The notes under the pieces: generated by a model
Database searches by the model: none
The model's input: only the letters and a program-made list of their open reading frames with translations
Told to the model about the DNA's origin: nothing
Made by a program: the position numbers and the translations under genes
Part shown: one piece after another, positions 34,290-44,225 of the stretch
Layout of the letters: each line of letters opens with the position of its first letter
Position numbering within the stretch: position 1 is the first letter of the stretch
Assembly: GCA_032622095.1 (NCBI GenBank)
Contig: CP136065.1
Coordinates: forward strand, 213,820,151 to 213,884,150
DNA length: 64,000 bases
Reading direction: 5' to 3'
Origin: Siphonodentalium dalli
Taxonomy: Eukaryota; Mollusca; Scaphopoda; Gadilida; Siphonodentaliidae

Positions 34290-34500
34290 GTGGCCGTATA
34301 GCTATTCTGTACGATATATTAGGCTGTATTGGTTTCCGATAGCATGTGACACTTTACAAAAAGCGGCTGGCAAAATAACAAAGATGCATTTTTAACTGTT
34401 TATGTGACACATACGCTATTTTAATTAATGAAAACACCACGGACTCGAGGGGATACAGCCCCAGTTTTAACTGAGGCTGTGGATATAATGTAGTTCCATT
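34290..34500. repeat. Satellite unit 14
   Basis: Contains CACTTTACAAAAAGCGGCTG (34350) plus the other blocks of the ~195-bp satellite. Confidence 0.75.
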
Positions 34501-34520
34501 AGGAGGTAAACAATTTACAT

Positions 34521-34522
34521 GG

Positions 34523-34560
<38 letters not shown>

Positions 34561-34615
34561 GAGCGAGAGAGAGATGGGAGAGGGACAGTAAGAGATAGAG
34601 AGAGTGAGAGACTGT
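34521..34615. repeat. (GA)n-rich microsatellite
   Basis: GA dinucleotide run at about 34523-34573 with interruptions, followed by GA-rich sequence. At 34638-34712 a ~41-bp unit (TTGGAGCTGATTGGATACAA) is duplicated. Confidence 0.85.
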
Positions 34616-34834
34616 ATGGGAAAGTGAGGATGTAATCCATTTGGAGCTGATTGGATACAATGCTATACATATAATTTCGTTGGAGCTGATTAGATACAAT
34701 GATATACAAATAATATTGCTTATATACGTCATTGATATGTCCGTCGCCGTGAGATGATAGACGATCTGGTGGGTGTAATTTTCGCGTTCAGCAGGGCTTC
34801 AATGCTTATCACGAAGTTTCCACAAATGACAGAT

Positions 34835-35161
34835 TTATGGAAATCGCTTTGTTTTCGAGATAAATGTTTGAACCGCGTCAAATATTTTGATATTTTTACG
34901 ATGACTGAGTTCCTGTGTATCACACAAAACAGTATTTCTGATAAAAAAAATAACGTTCGGTATGGCGTATAGAAGTTCAGTCCTAGGACCATTGTATTCA
35001 GGACACTACAATAAGTAATGATGTGCTGTTTCTGTTTTGCCACACTGACAGAGATTACTCAATAGTTCATAGTCCAAACTATTACATTTCAATCTTAAGC
35101 GAGAATTGTGTGCTTGTGATATGCGACACTTACTGTGGAAGCCCGAACATGTCTTTAATCA
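34835..35161 (-). pseudogene. Non-LTR retrotransposon RT 3' fragment
   Basis: A minus-strand frame reads RLRLKCNSLDYELLSN, CQCGKTETAHHYLL, an in-frame stop (TAG, 35006-35008), CPEYNGPRTELL, and ends IKIFDAVQTFISKTKRF before TAA at 34835-34837. The pattern 'C-x-CG-x-x-ET-x-x-H-x-L-x-x-CP-x-(Y/F)-x-x-x-R' is the zinc-knuckle-like tail after the reverse transcriptase in many invertebrate non-LTR elements, and the 'F-x-AV-x-x-(F/Y)I-x-x-(T/S)KRF' ending is equally typical. Only the last ~105 codons remain, with one nonsense change. Confidence 0.75.
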
Positions 35162-35219
35162 CTTAAGCAATGTCCCAGGCTCAATTTTCAGCAAACGAGT
35201 TATGTTGGGTCCCATTATG

Positions 35220-36660
35220 ATCAATTGGGAAATTTGGTAAAGTTCATAACAAAAATATGTAATTTTTCGACAAAAAACGTGTTTGGGGGAGGGGTAGCTA
35301 AAATCCATTATTTCGCGAACAGTTATAAATTTATGTTAACTTCTTTCTACATATGCTTGGTAGATAACTGCTACATCACACGGATTAAATATTTTGGCAT
35401 TACAGCAATACCCATTTGAATTATAATGTTTGAAATATAATATTTTTGTGAAAAAGAGCGATTTTTCAGAAAAAAATTAATGTTTCGGCTTCAAATGGCA
35501 GGAAAATCTAAATTAACCAAAACCGTTTTCATATCAAGTAGAGGTATGGTATAATATAGTAATTTCAACCCCAACAATATTGGCAAATAGGTTAGGACAT
35601 AGCCACATGGCCCGCTTTACCAAAATCGTTAATTTCTGGAAAAAGTCACTGGTGGCTATCGTTCGTCGTCGATTTGACAATAGCCACCACTAATTCCGTT
35701 ATTTTTCACTATCATTTTCGTCAAGAATATACATTTCTCCTTCAAGGTTACACTGGTGTAAATGTTTTCCATAGGCCTCAGTGCTAACGTTTTAGCGTAT
35801 GCTGTTGGCTATATGAACCATGGGTCCAATTTTTTTTTTAATCTGAAAAATTGACATTTCGGGAAACTTTTTACACAAAAAAATAATATCTGTCTAGCAG
35901 GGAATTCGCCTTTAAATCTTGTGTTTTCGTAACTAGTGTCAGATCCGCATAAAAAAATACTGTCATATTTTAGACCACACCAACAAATTCAAACTTCACT
36001 ACAAAGGGTTAATTCCTGTGCCAATGGCTATCTTACCTATGGGAAATCATAGGGAAGAGGTGTGATGATTTTTTTATGCAAAAAGCACACAAGGCTATTG
36101 ACCAATCAGGGCCCAGTGTCTATTTTATTCTCTCCTATATATTCCTCCCGCATCCGCTAGAGGTCTCTCCGAACCTTATTTACACCAGTGTAACCTCAAC
36201 AAAAGTTGGTTTCAACTTGTTCTACCGTGGGTAGGGGTATCTCGAAAACTAGAGCTCGTTTTCAATTTGGTCGCTGCACTAATATGGAATGCTACTCCAG
36301 AACTTTGAACTGTAGCACTGGATGCGCGGAACAGGGCTGGATGGATCCCATATGGTAGCGACTCAGTGATCTAGCTTACAGGGAGCATATTTGCAGTGTC
36401 TCTAACTGGATTCACTTCAACAATTTGGTCCGGGAATAACACGCTCGATATTCTATTTAGGCAGCATAAGTAGCCTGCGTAGCAAGAATCCCCACAAAAA
36501 GAAGACAACAGGCGCTTTAAATCTGAGCATGAAGTTCGGACCCATACATCTTCATTCTACAACTCACACAGGAACTGCCAACTTTGGTTCAATACAGATA
36601 ATCTGGAGGCATTGACACATAAGATATCTCACAAGAGACACCTTTCTCCTAATCCGTAGA
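35220..36660 (-). mobile_element. Dispersed repeat family F, copy 2 (inverted), split by a MITE
   Basis: Reverse complement of the 29430-30335 copy: 'AAAAAACGTGTTTGGGGGAG' (35272), 'GTTAATTTCTGGAAAAAGTC' (35629), 'TCGTCGTCGATTTGACAATA' (35667), 'TTGTTCTACCGTGGGTAGGG' (36217) and 'GGGCTGGATGGATCCC' (36334). It extends further (to ~36660) than copy 1, and that extension matches 52430-52745 ('AAATCTGAGCATGAAGTTCG'; 'GGAACTGCCAACTTTGGTTC'). A 450-bp MITE interrupts it at 35746-36195. Confidence 0.82.
35746..36195. mobile_element. 450-bp MITE with perfect 18-bp TIRs and TCAA duplication
   Basis: GGTTACACTGGTGTAAAT (35746-35763) is exactly complementary to 36178-36195. The flanks carry TCAA on both sides (35742-35745 and 36196-36199). 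The related copy at 29640-29665 is continuous where this insertion sits, giving a diverged empty site that fixes both boundaries. The interior has no coding potential; a CATAAAAAAAT / ATTTTTTTATG inverted pair lies within. Confidence 0.88.
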
Positions 36661-36866
36661 ACCTGGGAGCATCTCAATATGACGACGGCTACTGTTTCCG
36701 GGGGTACCTGCACGAGGTTTCGATAATCCCTTAGTTCAATCGTTTGTCGCCTATAGTCTATTCCTAATTTTGTTTGGGGTTTTAATGGTTTGTCCACTTT
36801 GCTTTTGGGGTTTTAATGATTTGTCACATTTGGAGTTTTGAAACTTTGGCGCTGATTCGGTGTTGA

Positions 36867-37421
36867 TGTTAGGAAATAATATGTTTTATTTATTTATGCA
36901 AAATATATACACGACAATAGTTTAACAAAAAGCTCAATGGCGAACTGATTGAGCCATAGAATCCAATTATTCTAGAATGCTAATCTGGTTCTCACTGAAT
37001 AATCTCTTGAAATGTCGAAGAGACGCGTTCACCGCCCGATTTATCTCCTGTGATTGAACCCTGCCGCCGATAGTAAGTTGCAGTATGGTCCATTCTGTGT
37101 GTGTATTCTCTTTCTTAATGTGGTGGATCACGTCGAATATGTTTGGTTTTGATGCTGCCATAGAACCTTGAAGCTTTCTGCACTGTATCAAAGACTGAAT
37201 AATTAATATTATCAATTAGAACTCTTTATGGTCGGCGTTTTTTCTTTATAAGAATTTGTGTATGGTACCTGCAAGTACAGGTGTGTAATAAGAAAACGCA
37301 TGTGTCGTACCTGGTCGAAATCAGCTACACTTTTAGAAAAATGCCATCGCTTTAACGGTGTCATACCGCGCAACATCGCTGCCGATCTTGGACCGTTAAA
37401 CATACGATCGGGCTGTAGCAT
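36867..37421 (-). CDS. Putative two-exon 3' end of an unrecognised gene
   Basis: Two minus-strand open segments share one frame across a plausible 116-bp intron. The upstream exon (ATG at 37421, running to 37311) ends SKSVADFDQ at CCAG|GTACGA. The intron is 37195-37310 and ends TAATTATTCAG. The next exon (37194-36967) begins SLIQCRKLQGS and ends FSENQISILE-stop. About 65-75 bp after the stop come overlapping AATAAA signals (36890-36903). Frame consistency, GT/AG borders and a polyadenylation signal together argue for a real or recently real transcript. The peptide matches no family I know. The exon may extend further 5', since the frame stays open to about 37480 with an acceptor-like TTACAG near 37458. 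It could also be part of a mobile element, since LTR-like repeats begin 100 bp upstream. Confidence 0.5.
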
Positions 37422-37524
37422 GTTCCACGGTACAAAATCGTTTTGGTTACTGGCAGACTGTAACCAGTGTGAGAGCGGACTTCAGGGGAATAGTGTCACG
37501 CTCCACATGGATCCATGGCTCTGT

Positions 37525-37760
37525 ATAGAAATATAGACGTGTTGTAAGGAAACGAGAATATTGTATTGTCTTCTAATAACATTAATAATAACTACAGTAA
37601 ATTCATTGTAATAGACATTGTGATAGTAACATTGACATGGTGTAGGTAGACATTAATGTAATAGACACATTGAAATGGTGTAGGTGGACATTGCAATAGA
37701 CGCATTGAAATGGTGTCAGATAAATTAGATTGTGCTTTATGTTGTTACTTAATTTCCCCG
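37525..37760. repeat. LTR-like direct repeat block, left copy
   Basis: Contains 'TATAGAAATATAGACGTGTT + GTAAGGAAACGAGAATATTG' (37526) and 'CACATTGAAATGGTGTAGGT + GGACATTGCAATAGACGCAT + TGAAATGGTGTCAGATAAAT' (37667-37726). Both recur at 39571 and 39342, but in the opposite order. The CATTGAAATGGTGTAGGTGG-type unit is itself repeated three to four times at 37615-37725. Confidence 0.7.
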
Positions 37761-38088
37761 GCAGAGGGTTAAAGCCGATGTCACAGAGGCTTAACATGTC
37801 CTCCTGGAAATCGTTCGAATAAGGATGAAATGTAGAGTTGGCTTTGATAAAGAGCATTTTGGTTGATGTTCCTGGACATAGATCGAAGAAGGATGAAATG
37901 TAGATCTGTTTGGATGGATGTCCTCTTCTTTGATCACTGATGTTCCAAGAATTGATGATAGCGGGGAATGTGCAGATTTTTAAAGTCTATTATATATATC
38001 CTAAATATACTGAACACAGATATAGTAAACTAGGAAACACAAACTGACACATCTATGAGTAATAGGCATACAAAACAAATTGTATATT

Positions 38089-39276
38089 CTAACATAATTG
38101 ACTGTCCTGTTCAATGAGGGGATAAATAGGTGAAATGCATTTTGGTGCCGATGGAGCGACTTCGCTGTTGGACGCAGGTGCAGAAGTAGGCAAAAAGGTT
38201 AGAAAATCTTGGTTATACACCCAAAGATATACACAATAATCGCCGCTTAAAATACGACGTGCTTTAAGAGCTTGAATTGGGTTAAGCCAGAAAGTATTTA
38301 TGGATGTAAGTTGAATATCCGGAGTAAGTTTTGAGACTATTTCCAAATTGTCCCATGTAACTAGAAGTTTAGGCCAGCAGGTGAAAGATAATTTTGGTTC
38401 CGAGTGAAAGTTTTGGAATTGAAAATCACAGTGATTGGCAGAACATGGTAGCTTGAAAATGGGGAGAGCCAAAGCAATTCTACCGTTTGTGATTTCCATT
38501 ATTACTTTTGATCCTGACTGGCGGGAAATTTGATTTACAGACTGCTATTAAAAGCGAAAGCCCCAACAGGAAGATAATGGCAGTATTAATGATCGTAAGG
38601 GTTAAACTGTTCACATACAATGTAATTGGTTCGGTAGTGCTTATGATTGGTGCTGGTGTACTATAGTGGAAAATAGGCATAGTGTGAGTGGTGTGTGTGT
38701 GTGGCCTAACAAAACCAGTGCAGCTGACAAAACTTTAAACGTTCTGTACAGGACGAGAATGGCAAATATTGCTAAGACCGAAATAGATGTGGCAATAACG
38801 CTGAGAAGAAAACTTATGTTGGTGCCTTCATCTGTTAGCAGTTCGCCGTTAAGAATTGGTTCCGCTAAGGAACTATATATAAGTCGATCGTCCTTGGCAT
38901 TTTGCGCCACCGTTTTGAGATTCAGATGCATGACGTTGTCGTTGGCCAAGAATTTGGAGAAATTGTGCTTGTATAATTTAAATGCTTGGAGTGTAATGTC
39001 TGGTGATTGTGTAAACAGTGTGCTGGCAGACATATTTGTTAATGCCTGTGGGTCGAAAAATTGCTGAAGCATAGCAAGATTAACTGGATGTAATGTTGAT
39101 GGTGTTGCGTTGTGTTGATTGCATGATTGATGTCTAGCAGGTATATGTGATTTATGGTCGCTTGTGGAGAGTGTGCAATGACAAGGCTTTTGTATTACGC
39201 AAAACGTGCAACCTGAAATCGTGTAGTTGGTATGGTGCGTGCATGTTGCTTGAATGTGTAATATGTTGCGATCAGC
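38089..39276 (-). pseudogene. Retroviral-type envelope-like protein, frameshifted
   Basis: A frame open from 39276 to 38641 (about 211 codons, no ATG until 39072) starts with a cysteine-rich segment (motifs THHTNYT, a possible N-glycosylation site; GCTFCVIQKPCHC), then LHPVNLAMLQQFF, then a ~22-residue hydrophobic helix (NISFLLSV...LVLYR, near residues 88-109 counted from the 39072 ATG). The reading then continues in a second frame (38480-38680) with another hydrophobic helix and in a third (38089-38499) with a soluble tail containing FWLNP and YCVYLWVYNQ. Cys-rich ectodomain, conserved hydrophobic stretch, membrane anchor and cytoplasmic tail are the layout of envelope-like proteins carried by some invertebrate LTR retroelements. 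The frame changes at about 38650 and 38490 mark it as broken, or possibly spliced. No gag, protease, RT or integrase was found nearby. Confidence 0.5.
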
Positions 39277-39898
39277 TTATCTTGATGTAGGTCGAAATGT
39301 CAGATAGTTGGCTGCTGACCGCACACGTTGGTAATCTGCACACATTGAAATGATGTAGGTGGACATTGCAATAGACACATTGAAATGGTGTCAGATAAAT
39401 TAGATTGTGCTTTATGCTGTTACTTAATTTAATAAATATGAAACGCATTTAATAATAATTAAGAGACTGCAAAATGTAGAATTTTAGATGAGAGTTTAAG
39501 ATTTGTTGAGTCTCTTTTAGTAATGACGAATTAGAAATATAAAGTAAAAGTTAAAAATTGTACATACCTGTATAGAAATATAGACGTTTTGTAAGGAAAC
39601 GAGAATATTGTATTGTTAACTCGTTTACCCTACAACATATCTTGTTATACGGGTAGCGTTGATCCAGTAAACTGCAATGTGGAAATCTTAGCTTGCAGAA
39701 TACTAAAAATATCTAAAAGTATAGAAGTGGCTAATTTCTGATTAGTTTCTGGTATATGGAATTATCGAAAGGTATAAATACTGGTGTTCTTAGATTAATT
39801 TATATTGATGTAATATGTTGTGATCAGCTTATCTTGATGTAGGTCGAAGTGTCAGATAGTTGGCTGCTGACCGCACACGTTGGTAATCTGCACTCTGA
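39253..39898. repeat. LTR-like direct repeat blocks, right side
   Basis: A ~93-bp block (GATCAGCTTATCTTGATGTA + GGTCGAAATGTCAGATAGTT + GGCTGCTGACCGCACACGTT) occurs at 39253-39345 and 39806-39898 with few differences. The CATTGAAATG block (39342-39425) and TATAGAAATATAGACG block (39571-39620) also recur at 37525-37760. The envelope-like frame lies between these sets, as expected for an LTR element. The permuted order and missing pieces indicate rearrangement, and clean LTR ends could not be placed. Confidence 0.6.
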
Positions 39899-40097
39899 TA
39901 CCAGTAACTATCAGACCGTTGTATTTTTTAAAGTTCAACAGTAATCTATACACCATTTAATTAATATCACGACCGTAACTAATAAAGGTCAGATCAATGG
40001 AATTGTTCACGGGTCAACACAATGTTTTTGTTCTTAATTTGCTGATTTATCGTACAATTAGCCAAGTTCACATGGTAACAATATGATTTCCCCGGTA

Positions 40098-40403
40098 GGC
40101 ATTACGATTCATGTTTTAGAATGGTCGAAACTAGGAATAGTTCTTCTATTACGATCATAGTTTTGATGAAACGTAAATCATCAATGCATAAAGTGATAGA
40201 CAATACTTATGAAACTTTGCCTCGTGGAATTATTATCCGGAAAAAGGCTGCGCACGTGGGATGTGTTCACCTTTCACTGACTACTGTATAAATATGGGTG
40301 TAAATAAGAAACGATACCAGTAATAGGTGAAAAGCCAACCCATCAGTATTCAGTTACAAGTAATACTAATTTCGACCATTCTAAAACATATGAATCGCGC
40401 ATG
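40098..40403. mobile_element. ~300-bp inverted-repeat element
   Basis: GCATTACGATTCATGTTTTA + GAATGGTCGAAACTAGGAAT (40098-40140) is mirrored by 'ACTAATTTCGACCATTCTAA + AACATATGAATCGCGCATGC' (40364-40403). The intervening ~220 bp contain no recognised coding sequence. Confidence 0.65.
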
Positions 40404-41904
40404 CCCTTTTAAGACATAATACACAGCTACATGTATCACAGTTAAAACCCAAATTTATGTACATGTAAAAGTAAAACATCTTAATGGCATAAATGTTGGT
40501 AACATGTAAGGCGTGAAATTGTCCAGTCACCTGTAAACAGTGGGGGGGATAGTTGCAAAATCGTTCACTTTGTGATAGAAGCGCCAAACTTTCAGAGTTT
40601 GTTAAGTGGTTGGTGAGTATCACTAAACTGGCTGGTTCCAGATTTTGGAGGTCACCTTGACCTTCAATTTGACCTTGACCTTTTTGAAAATCTCAGTTTT
40701 TGGGTTGGGTGGTTTATGCTATCCTTTTCTTGTGAAAATCGCATCTTCTCACAGTTTTCTCAATACATTTATAGTTGGGAGGTGACCACGGTTCATTTAG
40801 GCCAAAACATATCTCAATTTTGATAAGATGGCCGCCAATATGGCCGCCGGAAGTTGAAAATATGACATTTTTTCACAAATATCTTCTAGTTCAATTCATG
40901 CTGTTTGGAACTGGTTGAGTAATGCAACTTTATTTTGTGTTGTGTATATTAACCGATCATTGGGGCAATTAAATATGCAATTATTGTGGTCCTAGCCCCT
41001 TCCGATCCCTCAAAACTTCGATTTTACAGGATGCGGTATAAAATTCCACAAAAAATCACAATTGGGATTCTAGTCATATTTCAACAAGAAATGAACAAAA
41101 CTTTGTAATGTAAGTGAGGCATATCATCACCTATGAATATTCCAAATCACTGGAACCAAATTCTTACTTTGGCTCAAAATGGCTGCCAATATGGCTGCCA
41201 AAATATGGAAAATGGTAAATATTACACCAGCGTCTCCTGCAATCGTTTGCAAGTTGAGGTATAAAATTGGCAATTCTGCATTCTATACATTGAATACTAA
41301 CATGTCTGATGCACCATGGTTTATTGTTACTATTGACACCACTGACATCGTCAAAAATATTGGACTTTTCTCTCAAAAACTTGACATAAATATTGGCAAA
41401 AATTCACTTTTCAGGTTTGGACCATTTTTTCAGGTAAAATGTAACTATCTTTGGATTGAATGGTGTTTATTGTTTTGGTCTATCTTAAATGTGTCTCACT
41501 ACGGTGTTTATAGACCAAATTGCTCAAGATGGCTTCCAAAATGGCAACCAAATTTGTAAAATGTTAATTTTTTACATATATCCCGAACATTCTCTGCATT
41601 ATCCGAAAATGTAGCAAAATGTGACTCACTTAGTTATTATACATGTTAGTTAATTAACTGACAACTAAATATTCTATTCTGGTTGTCCCACTTTCGTATG
41701 GGGCAAAATAAATTCATTTTAAAGTATGTAATTTTGCCGAGCACCTCTTTTGTGATTTTGGCCATAGTTATTGAAAGGAAATGGGCAGAACTTTGAGACA
41801 GAATTGAGATGTACCATAATATTTGGCTATTCTGGTCCATTATGCTAAGAAAATGTCAACTGAATACAGTGTGGATGCCAAGATCGTAGCCAGGGAGTTA
41901 CTCT

Positions 41905-43510
41905 ATGATCATACGTGAGAAGAATAGGTATACAGTGAGTTATTGTATGTCATGACGTATGTGAATAGGTATACAGTGAGTGACTATATGGTTATGAGTG
42001 GGTTGTCCATTGTAAGATGCATCTATGTATACAAGGAGATGTCATGGTCATGTGTGAGGTGAATCGGTATGTATGGAGTGACTGTATGGTGTATGGTTGT
42101 GTATATCCAGTACGGGTGCACCAGGTGTGCCTGTATGGGCATTGGTGTGGTGTATGGATATAGCTACATGGTCATCTATGTGTTGATTATGTATATATGG
42201 AGTGACTGTAAATGCATGGGTGGGATGTGTTGTCTGTACGATCATGGATGTGTGTGTTGGTAAATAGGGTGTGATTTTATGGTTACGGGTAATGTGTATA
42301 GGTATACATGGAATAACTGTATCGTCATATGATTGAATATGATTACCTGGAGTAAGCTGGGTGGACATTATCGAGTGTGTGGGTATATAGGGAGTGTCCT
42401 TGTGGTAACGGGTGTGTGCATATTTATATATTTCATGGATGTATTATCATTGGTGGGTGTATAGGGATTAGCTGTATTATCATGGATGACATGTATGATT
42501 ATACAGTTAATTGCTGAATTGTCATGTGTGAGATGTATATGCAAGTATGGATTGTTTGAGTGGTTGTGTGTATATCTGGAAGGGCTGAATGGCCATTAGT
42601 GAGGTTTACTTGCATGCTTGGAGTGAATCTATGGTCTAGGGTGCGCTGTATATGTATATCGATTGGTTATATGACTATGTGTGTCGATATAAGTATACAG
42701 GTAGTGATTGTATGGTCAATGGTGAGATGAGTACATGTAGGTATACAAGTAGTGACTGTATGATCATAAATATAATGGACATCTATACAGGGGGTGACTA
42801 TTAAAATGGTCATGTGTCAGGCGTATGAGTATACCTGGTGTTCCTGTTTGGTGACTCGTGGCGGTATGGTCATGTGTAGGCTATAACAGTATACACATGT
42901 GTTGCTTTATTGTCATGGGCAAGGGATACGTGTATATAGCAAGTGGCTATATGGCCATGGATAAAGTGCATATGCATACATGGAGTGACTATACTGACAT
43001 GGTTGGGGTGTATTAGTATATCTTGAGTGACTATGCGGATACAGGGAGTGACATGGCCAATGTTGGGGTGAATATGTATGCAAGGATTGACCATGGTCGT
43101 GTATGAATGTTTTGAATAGGTACACACGGTGTGACTATATGGCCATAGGTCAGGTACCATTGGTGAAGGTATGTGTATGAAGCGAGTGGCTATATGGCCA
43201 TTGGTGATGTGCATATGTATACCCGGAGTGACTTTATGGTCATTGTTGATGTATATATTGATTTATTTGACCACGTGTTTGGAGAATAGGCATACAGGGG
43301 ATGACCTTATGGCCAATGGTGAGCTGAATGGGTATACAAGGAATGACTATATGGTTATCGGTCATGTTTAGGAGTATCCCCGGTGTGCCTGTATCGTGAC
43401 ACGTGACTGTAATGTCACCCATGGTCATGGGTCAGGTGTACATTTATACAGTGGGTCACTATAATGTTATGTCTGTGGTGTTTATGTATATATGTAATGA
43501 CTGTGTGGTA
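41905..43510 (+). repeat. Degenerate ~50-60 bp minisatellite, forward orientation
   Basis: Units resemble GTATACANGGAGTGACTATA + TGGTCATGNGTGAGGTGNAT + AGG. Roughly 25-30 copies are visible with many indels. It lies inside the 5-kb palindrome and abuts the left arm. Confidence 0.85.
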
Positions 43511-43539
43511 ATAGGTGGCCATCGTTTTCCGTGTTTAAC

Positions 43540-43552
43540 GCCCCCCCCCCCC
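43540..43552. repeat. Poly-C tract near the minisatellite orientation switch
   Basis: Thirteen or so C residues mark the region where the minisatellite changes orientation. Confidence 0.85.
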
Positions 43553-43599
43553 ATGTATATAAACACCATCAAGATAGAGAACTCTCTGACATGACCTCT

Positions 43600-44225
43600 C
43601 CATTGATTAACATATCCTTGAGTTATTATGCCACCCAAGGGACACATGTACAACCCACCCATTACCTCAGTCACTCCATATGTACATAAACACAACACAA
43701 ATGACAACATAGTCACCCACTTTATACACGTACACCTGATCATACAGCCATACTTGGTTATACCCGTACATACCACAAATGACGATACAGCCACGAGTCA
43801 CCATGTATAACACCAGGTATACACATACACCCGACACATGGCCATATAGTCACTCTATGTATACATATTCACTACATTCACGATCATACGGTCACGCGAT
43901 GTATACCTATTCACCTCACCATGGACTATACAGCCACTAGATGTATACCTATTGACCATATCCATTACCATAGAGTCAATCCAGGTATACATATGCACAT
44001 CACCAATGGTGAGCCCTTCCAGATATACCAATACCCGCACATACGACCTCTCATAAGTTCCACACTTGCCATACTCATGATCATGCATCTACTCTCCATA
44101 CACCATCAATGATAACACATCCACAACATATATAAATATACAACCCACCGTTGCCAACAGGCACTCCCCATATACCCACACATCAGCCATGACCATACAA
44201 TAACTCGCGGTATACATATTATACT
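43600..44225 (-). repeat. Same minisatellite, reverse orientation
   Basis: Units read ATGTATACATATTCACCTCA + CNCATGACCATACAGTCACT + CC, the reverse complement of those at 41905-43510. About 11-12 copies are visible. This arm is shorter than the forward one, so the switch is off-centre relative to the palindrome axis. Confidence 0.85.

Noticed and set aside
34729-35043. 104-codon minus-strand ORF
   Set aside because: It is in a different frame from the recognisable non-LTR tail (CQCGKTETAHHYLL), which is the frame that carries homology.
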